DNA of 64,000 bases from Tillandsia leiboldiana (taxonomy: Eukaryota; Streptophyta; Magnoliopsida; Poales; Bromeliaceae), in the NCBI GenBank assembly GCA_029204045.2, contig CM055075.1, positions 26,723,273 through 26,787,272 of the forward strand, written 5' to 3'. A model generated the notes under the pieces. That model made no database searches and was not told where the DNA came from. It worked only from the letters and a program-made list of their open reading frames with translations. This document shows, piece by piece, positions 33,448 through 43,818 of the stretch; the first letter of the stretch is position 1, and each line of letters begins with the position of its first letter. The position numbers were made by a program, and so were the translations under genes.

Positions 33448-36156
33448 GTTTTCGACCGTTTGACTGATTTTGTGATTTCTTCTTTCCTGGCGGTTGGAGT
33501 GCTGTTTTTAGCTTCCGTCGAGGCTGGGTGTGAGTTTCTCCGCCGCGTTGAGCCGCGGGTTTCTTTCGGGACATCCGCTGAGAGCGCGGTCTTGTGGTTG
33601 GACACAGCGTGCCCCGATTTGCGTGCGGACCTCGTGGAGGCAAGGTAATCCCGCTGAGCCCAATTGCAAGTGTCGACGAGCAATTGGTGGCATTCTAAGG
33701 TGGGTTGGTTTTTCTCTCCAAGTCTACGGACTTCCTTCCAATTCTATTGTGATAGGATCGCATGCTAGTTTAAGTGTTTTCTTGGAACTTAACTAGCACC
33801 CCCGTCATATGTGCATGTGTTTGACCAGACCAATAGAGAACCTTAATCTGGGCTAGGTTCTTTTATGTTTTAGACATCCCACACAGTGCATATCCTTCTG
33901 GACATAGAGTTCCTCGCCCGGGTAGTGGGCTAGGTGGTCAGAGTGTTGTGGGGCGGGTGTTGCACTCGGGCCGGGGGGCCGAGTGGGGTCTGGTGGCTGG
34001 GTTAGGCCAGTGTTAGTGTGTGGGGAACCGTTTCAGATAAACGGTGGTCCCGGGGTTTTACTTTCCGCTGTTCTTCTCATCACCACCATGTTGTGATCGT
34101 TGTGCACTTGTGTTAGTAGGACCTTGAACCCAGAACCTTTTTGGATGAATACATGATTTTGGTCAGGCAGTGTTTCTTCCAAGCCTCGCAAAGTCACCTG
34201 AGTCTGTTCTTGTTTGATAGGACGAGGGCATTAGCTCTTCGAGGTTTGGGCATAAAACTTGTTTTCAAAGGGGTTTTCCTAAAAAGACTAAAAATCATTA
34301 AAAAGATGGATTTCTCTCAGATCGAATGGTTTTCTGAAATAAATGACATGGTTTCTTATAAACTTATCCACCCGAGCGGATTCGAGTGATCTGGGTTCTA
34401 AGGGCTGTTTTCTTTCTTGGGGACGTAGGTGTTAGTCTCCCGGAGTTTCGGACCCTTCGCAGATCTAGCTGTGGAGCATCTCCGGCCGTGAGTTTGTGTG
34501 TTGAGTTCAGTGGGGTGTTGTTGTGGGAGCCGTTGGGAGAGACGGTGGTCCCAACTGTGTAGTACTTTCGTTGAGTGGGTCAGTGTTGTGAGATTGAGTC
34601 GTGGAGGGTTCTCCGACTGAGTTGTGCTTCGAGCATCGAGATATCGATCTGTTTGATCGTGGACTATAGCCTGCAGGAGCCACTTGTGAGACAGTGATTC
34701 AGTTGTGATACTTGAGTTCGGTGGGGTCGCTCCCCTCGAGCTACGCCCCGGGTGCGTTGATGATTCCGAGCCTGATGAGGCTGCGATGATGATACCGAGC
34801 CTGACGAGGTTGCGATGATGCGCCTAATTCATATACTAGAGGTCGCTTGATACCCCTGGCCGAGCTACCATGGGGTCACCTTGTGAGAGATTGAGATAGT
34901 CCGATTGGATACCCTGGTTGATACACTAGGGGAGGGCGCAGGCTTGACTCGACTGGACCCTATGTGGCAGTCGCTGAGATTTGGGTTACACTGAGAGAGT
35001 GATGGCATAGCATGTGTCATAGTAGAGTTTCTTGGGCATAGTACTCGTGACATATTGTCAGCAGTGAGTGGCTGCATACCATCATCCATATTCTCTTCCT
35101 ATTGAGCATAGTAGATAGAGGCATGATAGCTGTAGATTCTTTTCCAGCTTATTTACATTATCACAGTCTTTTCTGTTATCTTATGCCTCTAGTAGACTTA
35201 GTAGGCAGACCGTGGTTCTTGGAGACGGTACCCACTGAGAACTACTGTAGGATGTAGTTCTCACACCCTCTGTCGGTGACAGGTTGCTGAGGCTTTCTTC
35301 CGTTCCTGCCGAGCTTGACTGGACGGACCGAGGACAGGGAGTCGCGTGATAGTTCCCTACCAGCATTGTTACTTTAGAGTGAGGTAGATGTACCATCCCA
35401 GACTGTGGGAGTTGATTATGTTTGGTTATATTTCCTGTTTAGCTATCTCCCAGTTGGATTTGTAGATGTTGTATAGGTGGACTTCTATTTGTATCATCTT
35501 ATTTTGGGAGATAGGCTATGTGTTGTTGCAGCTTTGTAGTAGTGAAATTTTATAGTACAGCTTTCTTATCCGCTCTGATATCTGTGTAGCTGTAGTTCCG
35601 TCTTTGCAGGTTAGACCCTTCGTCTGTACGGCAGTTTCCGTACAGATGGCGGATCTGTTAGCGAGCCCGGATCGCAGTTTCGACCCCGGGGCGTGACAGC
35701 TAACGCCACGTGTCACTCCCTTGGGTGGCGACAATTCTAGTCTCAACACCCTAATATAACAATATCCCCATAAACCCCTGTAAGAAAAGAAAATGCTTTT
35801 CTTATAAAATTGCCCAAACCAAAAAGGTTCGGACCTTTTTCCTGAAAAAGTCTGGACCCCGAAGTGTCCCCATCAGCTTCGCGGCAAAGGTCTAGACTTT
35901 TTTCCAAAAGGTCCGGACCCCGAAGCTGGAATCCCAAATTTCGTGCGGAAGGTCTAGACTTTCTCCCCAAGGTTCGAACCCCGAAACCAAAACTTCAAAT
36001 TTTCAGATTTTTTTAAAAAATTCCTGATTCGCGCCAAAACTCTCCGGAAGCCTTCAAGAACCTTCCGAAAACTTACCAAAACATCCGAAGGGGGTCAAAC
36101 ACCTTTCCATACACTAAAACTCCGCAATTAGCTAAAGTTCAGTGTACTACACTTTG

Positions 36157-36363
36157 CTTTCAACTTATTATAGGCTTTTTGTTTAAAAGTTGAATGTTCA
36201 AGTTTAGTAGTTTTTACTCTAATATTGTATCTCATTATACATTTATATTGATTTAGATGGATGTTATAATCCTTTCGAGTATAGAAAGGTCATGCTCGAT
36301 TGGTGGGTCTGTTGGCGTACCCGAACTATCTAAATTGACGGTCTTGAAGCATGACAGATAGAG
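36157..36363 (+). repeat. Right arm of the inverted repeat hosting the nest
   Basis: It is the inverted counterpart of 12231-12434, running from ctttcaacttattataggc to gcatgacagatag. It sits immediately beyond the right target duplication of E0. Its outer tip ends in atgaca like an LTR end, but no primer-binding site follows on this side. Confidence 0.75.
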
Positions 36364-36442
36364 GGAGCATCGTAGATTTCAAAGCTGGTGCGGCAACGAC
36401 GGCGGTGACATAAGGTGAGAGAGAAAAAGCGACATAAGAGAA

Positions 36443-36493
<51 letters not shown>

Positions 36494-37494
36494 GGGAAAA
36501 TAATGACGACGGTGAATTATTCACGGCTTCTAAAACCGGTGATTGATTCACTCTCTTCAGGAAAAAAAAAAAAAAGGAAAACATTAAGTTAGAAGTATTA
36601 TAAAAATGATGAATGAGACTCACCACCACTTACATTATTTATTTTTTCAAATATCCCACATGATGTACTAGAGTTTTATTTTTACAATTATTGTTTTAAA
36701 AAAATTATCTTTACAATTATAAAAATTAATAGAATTATTTATAAAAAAAGAACTAGCGCGTTGGATTTATATCTAATAAATAATAATAAATAGGAATCTG
36801 TGCTCTTATTTCTTAACATATACTTTATGAACAAAATTAATTTAATAATTTAATAATTTTTCTTTTCCCCTAGTACGAGGATGTTACAAATTATTCTAAT
36901 TCTAATATTAATTAGGTGCCATGCCATTTTATTTGTTTTAGTAGCAAATTTATAAGAATTGCAAAAATGGTTTGTAAATTCTGAATTTATGTTTATATAT
37001 CCTTGCAAGTGTAATTCCTTACAAAAGTAAAATTGTAAATACAAAGAAGTTTTTATAAAGGGCTAGCAAATTTGATATTTGTAAGAAATTAAAGTTTTTA
37101 TTATATAACAATTCAGATTTGTAGAGGGGTATGCCTAAATAGATAATACAAATTCATCTTAGGATAGATGAAAATTATATTGTTTCTGTTTATAATTTTT
37201 GTGATTCTATAAAATGAAAAAGATTTTTTATATTTTCGCTCTGAACTCCTTTTAGTCCGTATTTGATGTCGAATTTTGTGGGGGCCTAATTGGATATATC
37301 CTGAGTTCTAACATAAATGACAATTAAAAATCTGTTTGATATTAAGGGTTATTAAAGATTTTATTTGAAATTGCAAAAAAATTACGCTGGCGGAGAAAAA
37401 ATACAACATCTGTGTATGTAATATTATATTTCATATATTTTTATATACTATCATTCTAATTTTATTTTATGTAGTAACGTTTGATGAGACTTAA
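36364..37494. other. Spacer without a gene
   Basis: It contains a GA microsatellite (36448-36491), an A tract near 36560 and AT-rich sequence. No coding region was supported. Confidence 0.55.
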
Positions 37495-37950
37495 TATGAC
37501 ACCTCAATAATAACACATTGGATGAAATTAGATTTGTGATTTGATATATAAGTATCTGGACGTCAATAATAATAGCTGGACTTAATCATTTTGAACTGTG
37601 CTGTGGGTCCAACGAGTTATTATTGGCAGTGTGCCGGGTCGTTATATTTGGTATCAGAGCCAGTCACCAACCGAAAATGTGAGAAGAGTTTCGGCTGAGT
37701 CTGAATCTAGATGATAAGATTAGCGAGACAAGATCTAGATGATAAGCTTTGTGATCTTAGACTGTGTGTGTTTGGGCTAACGAGAATGTCAGACCTAAAC
37801 GGAGAGAATGAATTTATGAATTCCACATCGAATGGAATTGAATTTATGATTGGGTATATAAACATCTGGACGCTAATAATAATAACTGAATTTAAGCATT
37901 TTGGACTGTGGTGTGGATTCAACGAGTTATTATTATTAGTGGACCGGATC
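37495..37950 (+). mobile_element. TRIM retrotransposon, second copy
   Basis: Two direct repeats (about 37495-37646 and 37815-37950) share tatataa.catctggacg, tttaa.cattttg.actgtg.tgtgg and caacgagttattatt. After the first, tggtatcagagcca (37649-37662) is a perfect tRNA-Met primer-binding site, followed by tttcggctgagtctg. It is the same family as 4063-4435. The second repeat is slightly 5'-truncated and its last bases have diverged. Confidence 0.75.
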
Positions 37951-37966
37951 AACTAGAGCTGCATGA

Positions 37967-38008
37967 AAAAAAAAAAAAAAAAAAAGGGCAAAAGCATATG
38001 AAATTGGG

Positions 38009-38050
<42 letters not shown>
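37967..38050. repeat. Poly(A) and poly(T) tracts
   Basis: About 20 A's are followed by 25 bp and then about 38 T's, able to fold back on themselves. This may be a hairpin or an assembly-sensitive spot. Confidence 0.7.
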
Positions 38051-38052
<2 letters not shown>

Positions 38053-38468
38053 GCTACCAAAAATATGTCTTACTAATTACAATATCCACACACGTTTGCC
38101 TACTATTTTTTTCTGTCATCCTGTATATATTTTTTATGTAAGAGTGAAAAATTTAATAATATGAATAATTTTGTATAATAGCAATCGAATTTTACTCGTA
38201 ATATAATATTATGTATGAAAATGAATAATTTTTTTTTTTTTTTTTTACATCAGGCTATTTCAGCGAACGTAATTGAATCTCTCTACAATCCCAAGTAAGC
38301 CCAAAATCTAACCCAGTAAGTTAAATCAAACTTGGTTAGGCTCGGACCATATGTTTCCTTTCTTCTTCCTCACTCTTCCTTTTTGTTTTTTTTTTTTTTT
38401 TTTTTTTTTGGGATCCAGCAGCACTCCTCTCCACTGTTTCCCACATCAACCTCCCCCAAAAAAAAAAA

Positions 38469-38639
38469 GAGCAATGCTACGTGTACACCCCGAAGGGGTG
38501 TATATCATACACCTCCATCATTTTAATGGTGACGATATCTTTTACGGGTCACATCAATTGACTCATCATCACACCCCACCCATTGGATGAGTGGGGTGTG
38601 TGATATACACCCCAAATGGGGTGTACAAGTATCATTTCC
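38469..38639. mobile_element. Mutator-like MITE, copy 3
   Basis: It starts gagcaatgctacgtgtacac and ends gtgtacaagtatcatttcc. It is flanked on both sides by A-runs that can account for a 9-bp duplication but do not prove it. It is the copy closest in sequence to copy 1. It lies about 590 bp upstream of the UPF0496 start codon. Confidence 0.82.
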
Positions 38640-38810
38640 CAAAAAAAAAATCCCCACTCCACACTTCCCCATTTAAATTGCTTCCTCAAAAAGCTCCTGT
38701 AAAACTCCATACTCCTGAGTTGCTTCTGCATCCCCCATTACTCATCCTCTTTCCCTGACCCCTTTCTCTCTCTTTCCCCCTTGCTTCCTGGGCACAAGCT
38801 AGAGAGAGAA

Positions 38811-38885
<75 letters not shown>

Positions 38886-39225
38886 CCTTTCTCATGCGTA
38901 CAAGCCATTCTCAACCCTTTCCCCCCCTCTCTCTCTCTATGTATCTATCTCCGCCCATTTTAAGGTTTAACCCACCATTCTCCTCGTTGCCCTGTTCTTA
39001 CTTCATAAACCATGTAAAGCTCCCACCTTTTTCCCAAACAGCCCCATAAAACACCCATTTGTATGCTCCCCTCCCTTCCTTGCCCCCAAAGCTTCCATTT
39101 TTCCGCTGTTTCCAGCCCCTTTTATCGGTAAAAATCTCTCCTTTTCGCGTTTGGTGCGCGTAAAACCCTAATAGTCGATTTGGGTATTTGGGCATTTTGT
39201 GCCAAGTTGCCAAATTGCGCTTCGA
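38640..39225 (+). promoter_or_regulatory. UPF0496 upstream region and 5' leader
   Basis: It holds pyrimidine-rich stretches and a GA microsatellite (38803-38881) upstream of the start codon. An in-frame ATG at 39199 would add nine residues. No TATA box was confidently placed. Confidence 0.4.
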
Positions 39226-40383
39226 ATGGGCGCCCAGGTCAGCAAGAGGGCCGGGGGCGGCGGCGGCGGCGCCGGCGCCCCGGAGCTTCCGGTGGAGGCC
39301 GCGGAGTTGAGCTCCTACGAGGCGGCGTGCCGCGCCGATCCCGATCTCCGTTCGTTCGACGCGGCGCTGCGGGACAGCACGAGCCACGCCATCTCCTCCC
39401 TCGCCGTCGGCGTCGAGCTCCGGTCCCTCTCCTTCGACTCCCTCCGCGCCGTCACCGGGTGCCTGCTGGACACGAACCAGGAAGTGGTCAGGGTCCTGCT
39501 CCAATGCAAGAAGGATATTTGGAACAATCCCGACCTCTTCGGCCTCGTCGAGGAGTACTTCGAGAGCAGCCTCCGCACCCTGGACTTCTGCGCCGCCCTC
39601 GAGAAGTGCCTCAACAGGGCCCGCGATTCCCAGCTCATCGTCCACGTCGCTCTCCGCCGATACAACGAAGAATCGGAACAGGAAGTAAAGGAATTGGCGG
39701 CCGAGGGCGATGGTAATAATAAGAACAAGTATATGAGGACGTTGGAGGAGCTGAGGCAATTCAGAGAAGCCGGGGATCCGTTTACGGAGGAGTTCTTCCA
39801 TATATTCCAATCGGTTTACGCGCAGCAGCTCAACATGCTCGACAAATTGCACCAGAGAAGGAGCAAGCTCAACAAGAAGCTCAGGTCGATCGGGTCGTGG
39901 CGCAAGGTCTCGAGCATCATCTTCGCGGCCGCGTTCGCCGCCGTCCTCATCTGCTCGGTGGTGGCCGCCGCGGTGGCCGCGCCACCAGTTATCGTCGCGC
40001 TGGCTGCGGCCGCCGCGATCCCGGCGGGCTCCGTCGGGCGGTGGATCGATTCCCTCTTGCGGAACTACCAGAATGCGGTGAAGGGGCAGAGGGAGCTGAT
40101 CAGCTCGATGCAGGTCGGGGGATACATTGTGATCAAGGACTTGGACAGCATAAGAGTTCTCGTCGATCGGTTGGAGGTTCAGATAAATTCCTTGTTGGGT
40201 ATTGCCGATTTCGCTCTAAGGGACCAGGAGGCGGTGAAGTTCGCGATTGAGGAGATTGAGAAGAAGTTGGAGGTGTTTATGAAGAGCATCGAGGAATTAG
40301 GGGAGCAAGCAGATCAGTGCAGTAGGGATATTAGGAGGGCGAGGACTGTTGTATTGCAGAGAATTATTAAGTATCCAAAGTGA
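39226..40383 (+). CDS. UPF0496 / DUF677 membrane-associated protein
   Basis: This is an intronless gene of 385 residues. The start at 39226 is preferred over the upstream in-frame ATG at 39199 because MGAQVSKRAGGG is the conserved N-terminus of the family and fits an N-myristoylation signal (Gly2, Ser6). Family blocks follow: ELSSYEAACRADPDLRSFDAAL, AISSLAVGVELRSLSFDSLR, VTGCLLDTNQEVVRVLLQCKKDIW, and LVEEYFESSLRTLDFCAALEKCL. A hydrophobic pair of segments (about residues 232-270) can form a membrane hairpin. The C-terminal part is coiled-coil-like (EEIEKKLEVFMKSIEELGEQ). The family includes the AT14A-like proteins, whose biochemical role is not settled. The GC-rich 5' half relaxes towards the 3' end. 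Confidence 0.93.
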   Translation: MGAQVSKRAGGGGGGAGAPELPVEAAELSSYEAACRADPDLRSFDAALRDSTSHAISSLAVGVELRSLSFDSLRAVTGCLLDTNQEVVRVLLQCKKDIWNNPDLFGLVEEYFESSLRTLDFCAALEKCLNRARDSQLIVHVALRRYNEESEQEVKELAAEGDGNNKNKYMRTLEELRQFREAGDPFTEEFFHIFQSVYAQQLNMLDKLHQRRSKLNKKLRSIGSWRKVSSIIFAAAFAAVLICSVVAAAVAAPPVIVALAAAAAIPAGSVGRWIDSLLRNYQNAVKGQRELISSMQVGGYIVIKDLDSIRVLVDRLEVQINSLLGIADFALRDQEAVKFAIEEIEKKLEVFMKSIEELGEQADQCSRDIRRARTVVLQRIIKYPK

Positions 40384-41519
40384 ATAATGAATTGCATTGG
40401 TAAGCTCTCTTTCGAACTTTAATTATCTTGTTATTAGAATTCGGTACTGTGTTATTCAATTGTCGAGATTAATCAAATGCTAAATGTTGTTGTATCCTGT
40501 TTTTCGTTCACTGAATGATAATAGAATAAACAGCTAATCATGCATTAGTCCAAGTTGAGTTCTTGTAATTGCTCAGTTTCGCTTGTGTCTCTTTTAGTTA
40601 TTATTGTGCTTCTTACTCCGCTAGTTAATTAGCTCGACTTTAGACAAAGTGACTTGGCTATGTGTGAAGTGACCTTTTATTCTTTTTAATACTTCCATTT
40701 GATTTTTTTGACTATGAATTTTTATTTGATATAATATCATGCATTTAAAAGTTAGGTTTTATAAAGAACAATCCTTGCACCCTCTTATGCAGTCTTTGAT
40801 GCTTCTTTTCTTCTAGGTAATCAATCAAATAATTTCTCTATTCGTCTCCAATACTAAAAATTGACCTATAATTGTTTGAAGACGCCACAAATTTAATGTT
40901 GCTTGACATAAATTTCCTATAAATTGACCTAGTTTTGCGTTTAGTCTAACGAACTAGGATTTATATAAGAGACAGAACAAGAATCCGTTTGATCTAATAT
41001 ACTAGAATCCATTTAAGAGGTTTAAAACTAGTAAATGTTTAAACAAGGAGACCGAACTAGATCATATTCATCTCCTGGAGGATACAAAGAATTTTAGTAT
41101 CTTAATGGCTCAGTATGTCACATCTCTGACACTTTGAGTCTGCATCTGAAATAAGTAATAAAGTGTGCCAAATCCTCATTTCTCTCTTCACTAATGGGAG
41201 AAAGAGAATCACCATTAGGATTTGACATTTCAACTCAAGTGAGGGACTAGTCCGTTACATATATATCTTTCGGCAGTTAAGTAATTTGGTCCTTGGTCGG
41301 TTGTCAGTTTACTTGGCATGTTTTTCACCAAGGAAAACGGGTCATATAGCTCAAAGGTCTGCTGATCAGAGGACTCGGTGACTTTAGGGCTACATTTTTA
41401 GCCGCAGCAAATGTATCTGCATTATCAAGTCGATGAATCAAGAGTCCAAGATCTTGTAAACTTTTCTAGGAGTATCTACAATCAAATCATGCTTTGGCAT
41501 GAAAGTGTTTTTCATAAAA
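40384..41519. other. UPF0496 3' flank and spacer
   Basis: The 3' UTR is presumed in the first few hundred bases, with no clear single polyadenylation signal chosen. The remainder is AT-rich with nothing recognised. Confidence 0.5.
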
Positions 41520-41765
41520 CTGTTGGCTTAAAGGGGCCAGCATACTATCCTATGGCGGGAGGCCAGGTTAGGCCGAGTTACGTTTGAAATGATGTGAGGC
41601 TGGGTTGGGCTGAGGCATGTTCGAAGTGGCGTGAGACTGGTTGAACCGAGTCACAATCGAGATCAGTGAGCGCTGTGTCTGTACGCTTTAAATAAATTGG
41701 TTGCATATTTTGAACAGCTCGAGCTTTTGGGATTAATAGTTAGCGTCGACGATCCGACAAAAACG
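41520..41765 (+). repeat. Dispersed repeat, copy a
   Basis: It contains ggcttaaagggg, agcgctgtgtctgtacgctttaaataaattggttgcat and gagcttttgggattaatagttagcg. It resembles 46440-46690 (same orientation, AT-drifted) and the inverse of 53873-54125. It is probably a non-autonomous DNA element, class unknown. Confidence 0.6.
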
Positions 41766-42182
41766 ACTTCTTAAATATAAATTATATATGCTATCATCCT
41801 ATATTCTGTTTCTTTTATCTTACTTGATGGCGAGGCCCTTGTAGGTCCAAGTTGCTTTATCCCTAAGGCGGTTTCGTTGTTCACTGTATCACTTACATAT
41901 TTAGGCTCAGGTACAGGGAGAACTAGCAAATTGAGCTCAGAAGGCTTAATTCAAGCTGATAATCTCACCTTAGACTCTAGGTTTAGTCATTGTTATAGGA
42001 ATAAAATGTGATGTGGATGGGTCATCATGAGCCTTATAGCTTTTTGTTAGTGCACCTGGAATATAAGTTAAACTATCATATGATGCTGGTGAGAAGAAGA
42101 TATGTGGTGTTAGCATTGCCAAATAGACAATCATGTTAGCTTCGCAACCATGTTATATATACGACAGCATGAATATTTAGAA

Positions 42183-42546
42183 GGTAAAAATGTATAAAAC
42201 TTACCTGAACTATAGACAGTTTTGATTCGGCTACCCAACCTTTCAAACTTTTGATTCTGGTACTCAACCTTTCAATTCGTTTGATTTAAGTGATTTGATA
42301 GCGATTCGAACACAAAATTTAAGCTAATTGCTTATTTTAATAAATATATAGTTACGTAAATTGCATGAAACATACTAACTGAACCCGTAAAGACAAACAG
42401 CGCATTCAAATTTTTGAAGTTAAAGAGTCACTACTTGGCTCAAATCAAGTAGCTTAAAAGATCATGCGGTAAATGAAAATTTTGAAAGGTTAGATAGTCA
42501 AAATCCAAATGGGCAATAGTTGAGGTAAGTTTCATACATGTTTACC
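42183..42546. mobile_element. MITE with long terminal inverted repeats (ggtaaaaatgta family), copy 1
   Basis: The ends ggtaaaaatgtataaaactt and the inverse of aagtttcatacatgtttacc pair over about 65 bp, including aacctttcaaa. The 9-bp flanks tatttagaa (42174-42182) and tttttagaa (42547-42555) differ at one base, consistent with a Mutator-like duplication. No coding region is present. Confidence 0.75.
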
Positions 42547-42664
42547 TTTTTAGAATTAGGAAGAGGTTTGGACAAAATTTCTGTAGGAAGGTAGGTCTCT
42601 CTAGGATAACACGCAGAATGGGCTCTTGATGCCTGCTGAGTGTCCCTAGTTTTGTATCCCGGCA

Positions 42665-42859
42665 ATGTGGGGAATCGACTTTCTTACAGATTGCCTTTTT
42701 TGTTTTGCAAGAAAGCATCCATGTCGCATGTCAGATGAGCGTGCGAGTTTGATAGCTTCTGAGATGCGGACTTTATCGATGCCCCTGCCACCTTGGAGTC
42801 GTAGGAGTATAAGGGACACCTATTGCGAAGTTCCTCGCATTTGGATATTTGATTTGTAG
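42665..42859 (+). other. Unassigned 64-codon open frame
   Basis: The frame starts MWGIDFLTDCLFC and ends RIWIFDL. It lies in less AT-rich sequence than its surroundings. I recognise no family and see no promoter or splice context. It is recorded only because local composition differs from the flanks. Confidence 0.15.
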
Positions 42860-43347
42860 CTCCTCATTTGGTGCTTGCTTCATGTGTCGTTGTTGGTTTC
42901 TTCGCTTACTCCTTCCCTCATTCACTTAAAAACTGCTCCTTTTGAACTTTTCTGTCCCTTCGATAGAGCAATTAGAACCCAGGTTATTGGTACTATTGAT
43001 TAATTTTGATGGTTGATCTTATTATAGGCCTCAAGTGAAGTTTGTCTATCAGTAGGTGTTCATTCCGAGGTATTTTTGGCGCTTTTAAGTACCCATTTTA
43101 TGTATTGCTGGGCCTGCAATTGATCCAATGGTCCACATTTTAGTTGTTTTGCACCCTGTAGCTAGTAACCGTCGAAAACATTCCTGATTGCGCTAGACTG
43201 CTACTTCTTCCTGATTAGAGATCTTGAGAAGTAAATACTTTACCATATCATTCCTGTTCTTCTCATTTTCCATTGTCGAATACGGTGACAAGTATATATT
43301 TTGCTTTGAAAAGCTGATCAAGTTTGTTGCTAGACGTAAGACCGTTA

Positions 43348-43815
43348 GGCACCGTTTGTTTCGGGGCTAGAACCGGGAATAAAAGGTTTATCCTCTTATT
43401 CTACCAAACGCATCAAAAATTATTCGGTACAGTAATTCTAGTACAAGCAGAATAAGCTGGAACAACAGTTCTTATCTATTATTTTATAATTTTTTTTTTT
43501 ATTAAACTATCCCTCCTCCCCTCCTTTCTCTCTTTCCAATACACTCTCATCATCACAAATTTCTCTCTCTCCTTTCTCTTTTTTCCTTCCCAATACACTC
43601 TCATCATCACAAATCCCTCTCTCTCCTCTCTCTCTCTTTCTTTCCAATACACTCTCATCATCACAACCTCTTTATTCTTCTTATTTCTAATTCTCATACC
43701 AAACACAAAATCTCTTATCCCTGGAACCGAACCAAACGCTTTTTCGCTCTTATTCCGTACTTTATACCTATCCCCAGAATAGCTAGTTCTGGTTATTCCG
43801 TTACCAAACGATACC
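43348..43815. mobile_element. Tourist-like (PIF/Harbinger) MITE
   Basis: Its ends ggcaccgtttgtttcgg and, inverted, ggtatcgtttggtaacgg are flanked by the trinucleotide tta on both sides (43345-43347 and 43816-43818). It contains an internal tandem array: aatacactctcatcatcacaa occurs three times (about 43538-43665), with a ~52-bp period. It is 468 bp with no transposase. Confidence 0.72.
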
Positions 43816-43818
43816 TTA

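Larger units (their letters stand above)
15627..35698 (+). mobile_element. E1: solo LTR (plus) inserted in E0, split by the E2 insertion
   Basis: E1's own sequence is 15627-16787 and 32587-35698, about 4,270 bp. It starts tgtagagtaccggg and ends ccccggggcgtgaca. The 5-bp duplication gctaa is at 15622-15626 and 35699-35703. Its 3' end carries the family signature gcggatctgtt.gcgagcccgg before the terminal gcgtgaca. No coding region, primer-binding site or second LTR is present, so a solo LTR is the simplest reading. It is longer than its relatives because of internal tandem arrays at 15862 and 32840. Confidence 0.82.
12525..36151 (-). mobile_element. E0: outermost solo LTR (minus), split by the E1 insertion
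   Basis: E0's own sequence is 12525-15626 and 35704-36151, about 3,550 bp. It starts tgtcacaccccggg and ends gtgtactaca, so it has TG...CA termini. A 5-bp duplication ctttg flanks it (12520-12524 and 36152-36156). On the minus strand its 3' end ...cccggggtgtgaca matches the ends of E1, E2 and E4. No primer-binding site, polypurine tract or coding region belongs to it, so it is read as a solo LTR left by recombination between the two LTRs. Confidence 0.8.

Noticed and set aside
32537..33648. Several long overlapping open frames of 180-310 codons on both strands
   Set aside because: They are produced by the 59-bp stop-free tandem array inside the E1 LTR; the same peptide pieces recur in three frames, which no real gene would do.
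12525..36151. Reading the 23-kb region as a gene cluster or a host defence locus
   Set aside because: All long frames fall inside LTR arrays or E3 pol; the nest explains the region completely.
43535..43665. Regular repeats that might suggest a CRISPR-like array
   Set aside because: They are three ~52-bp direct repeats inside a Tourist-like MITE in a plant genome, without unique spacers.
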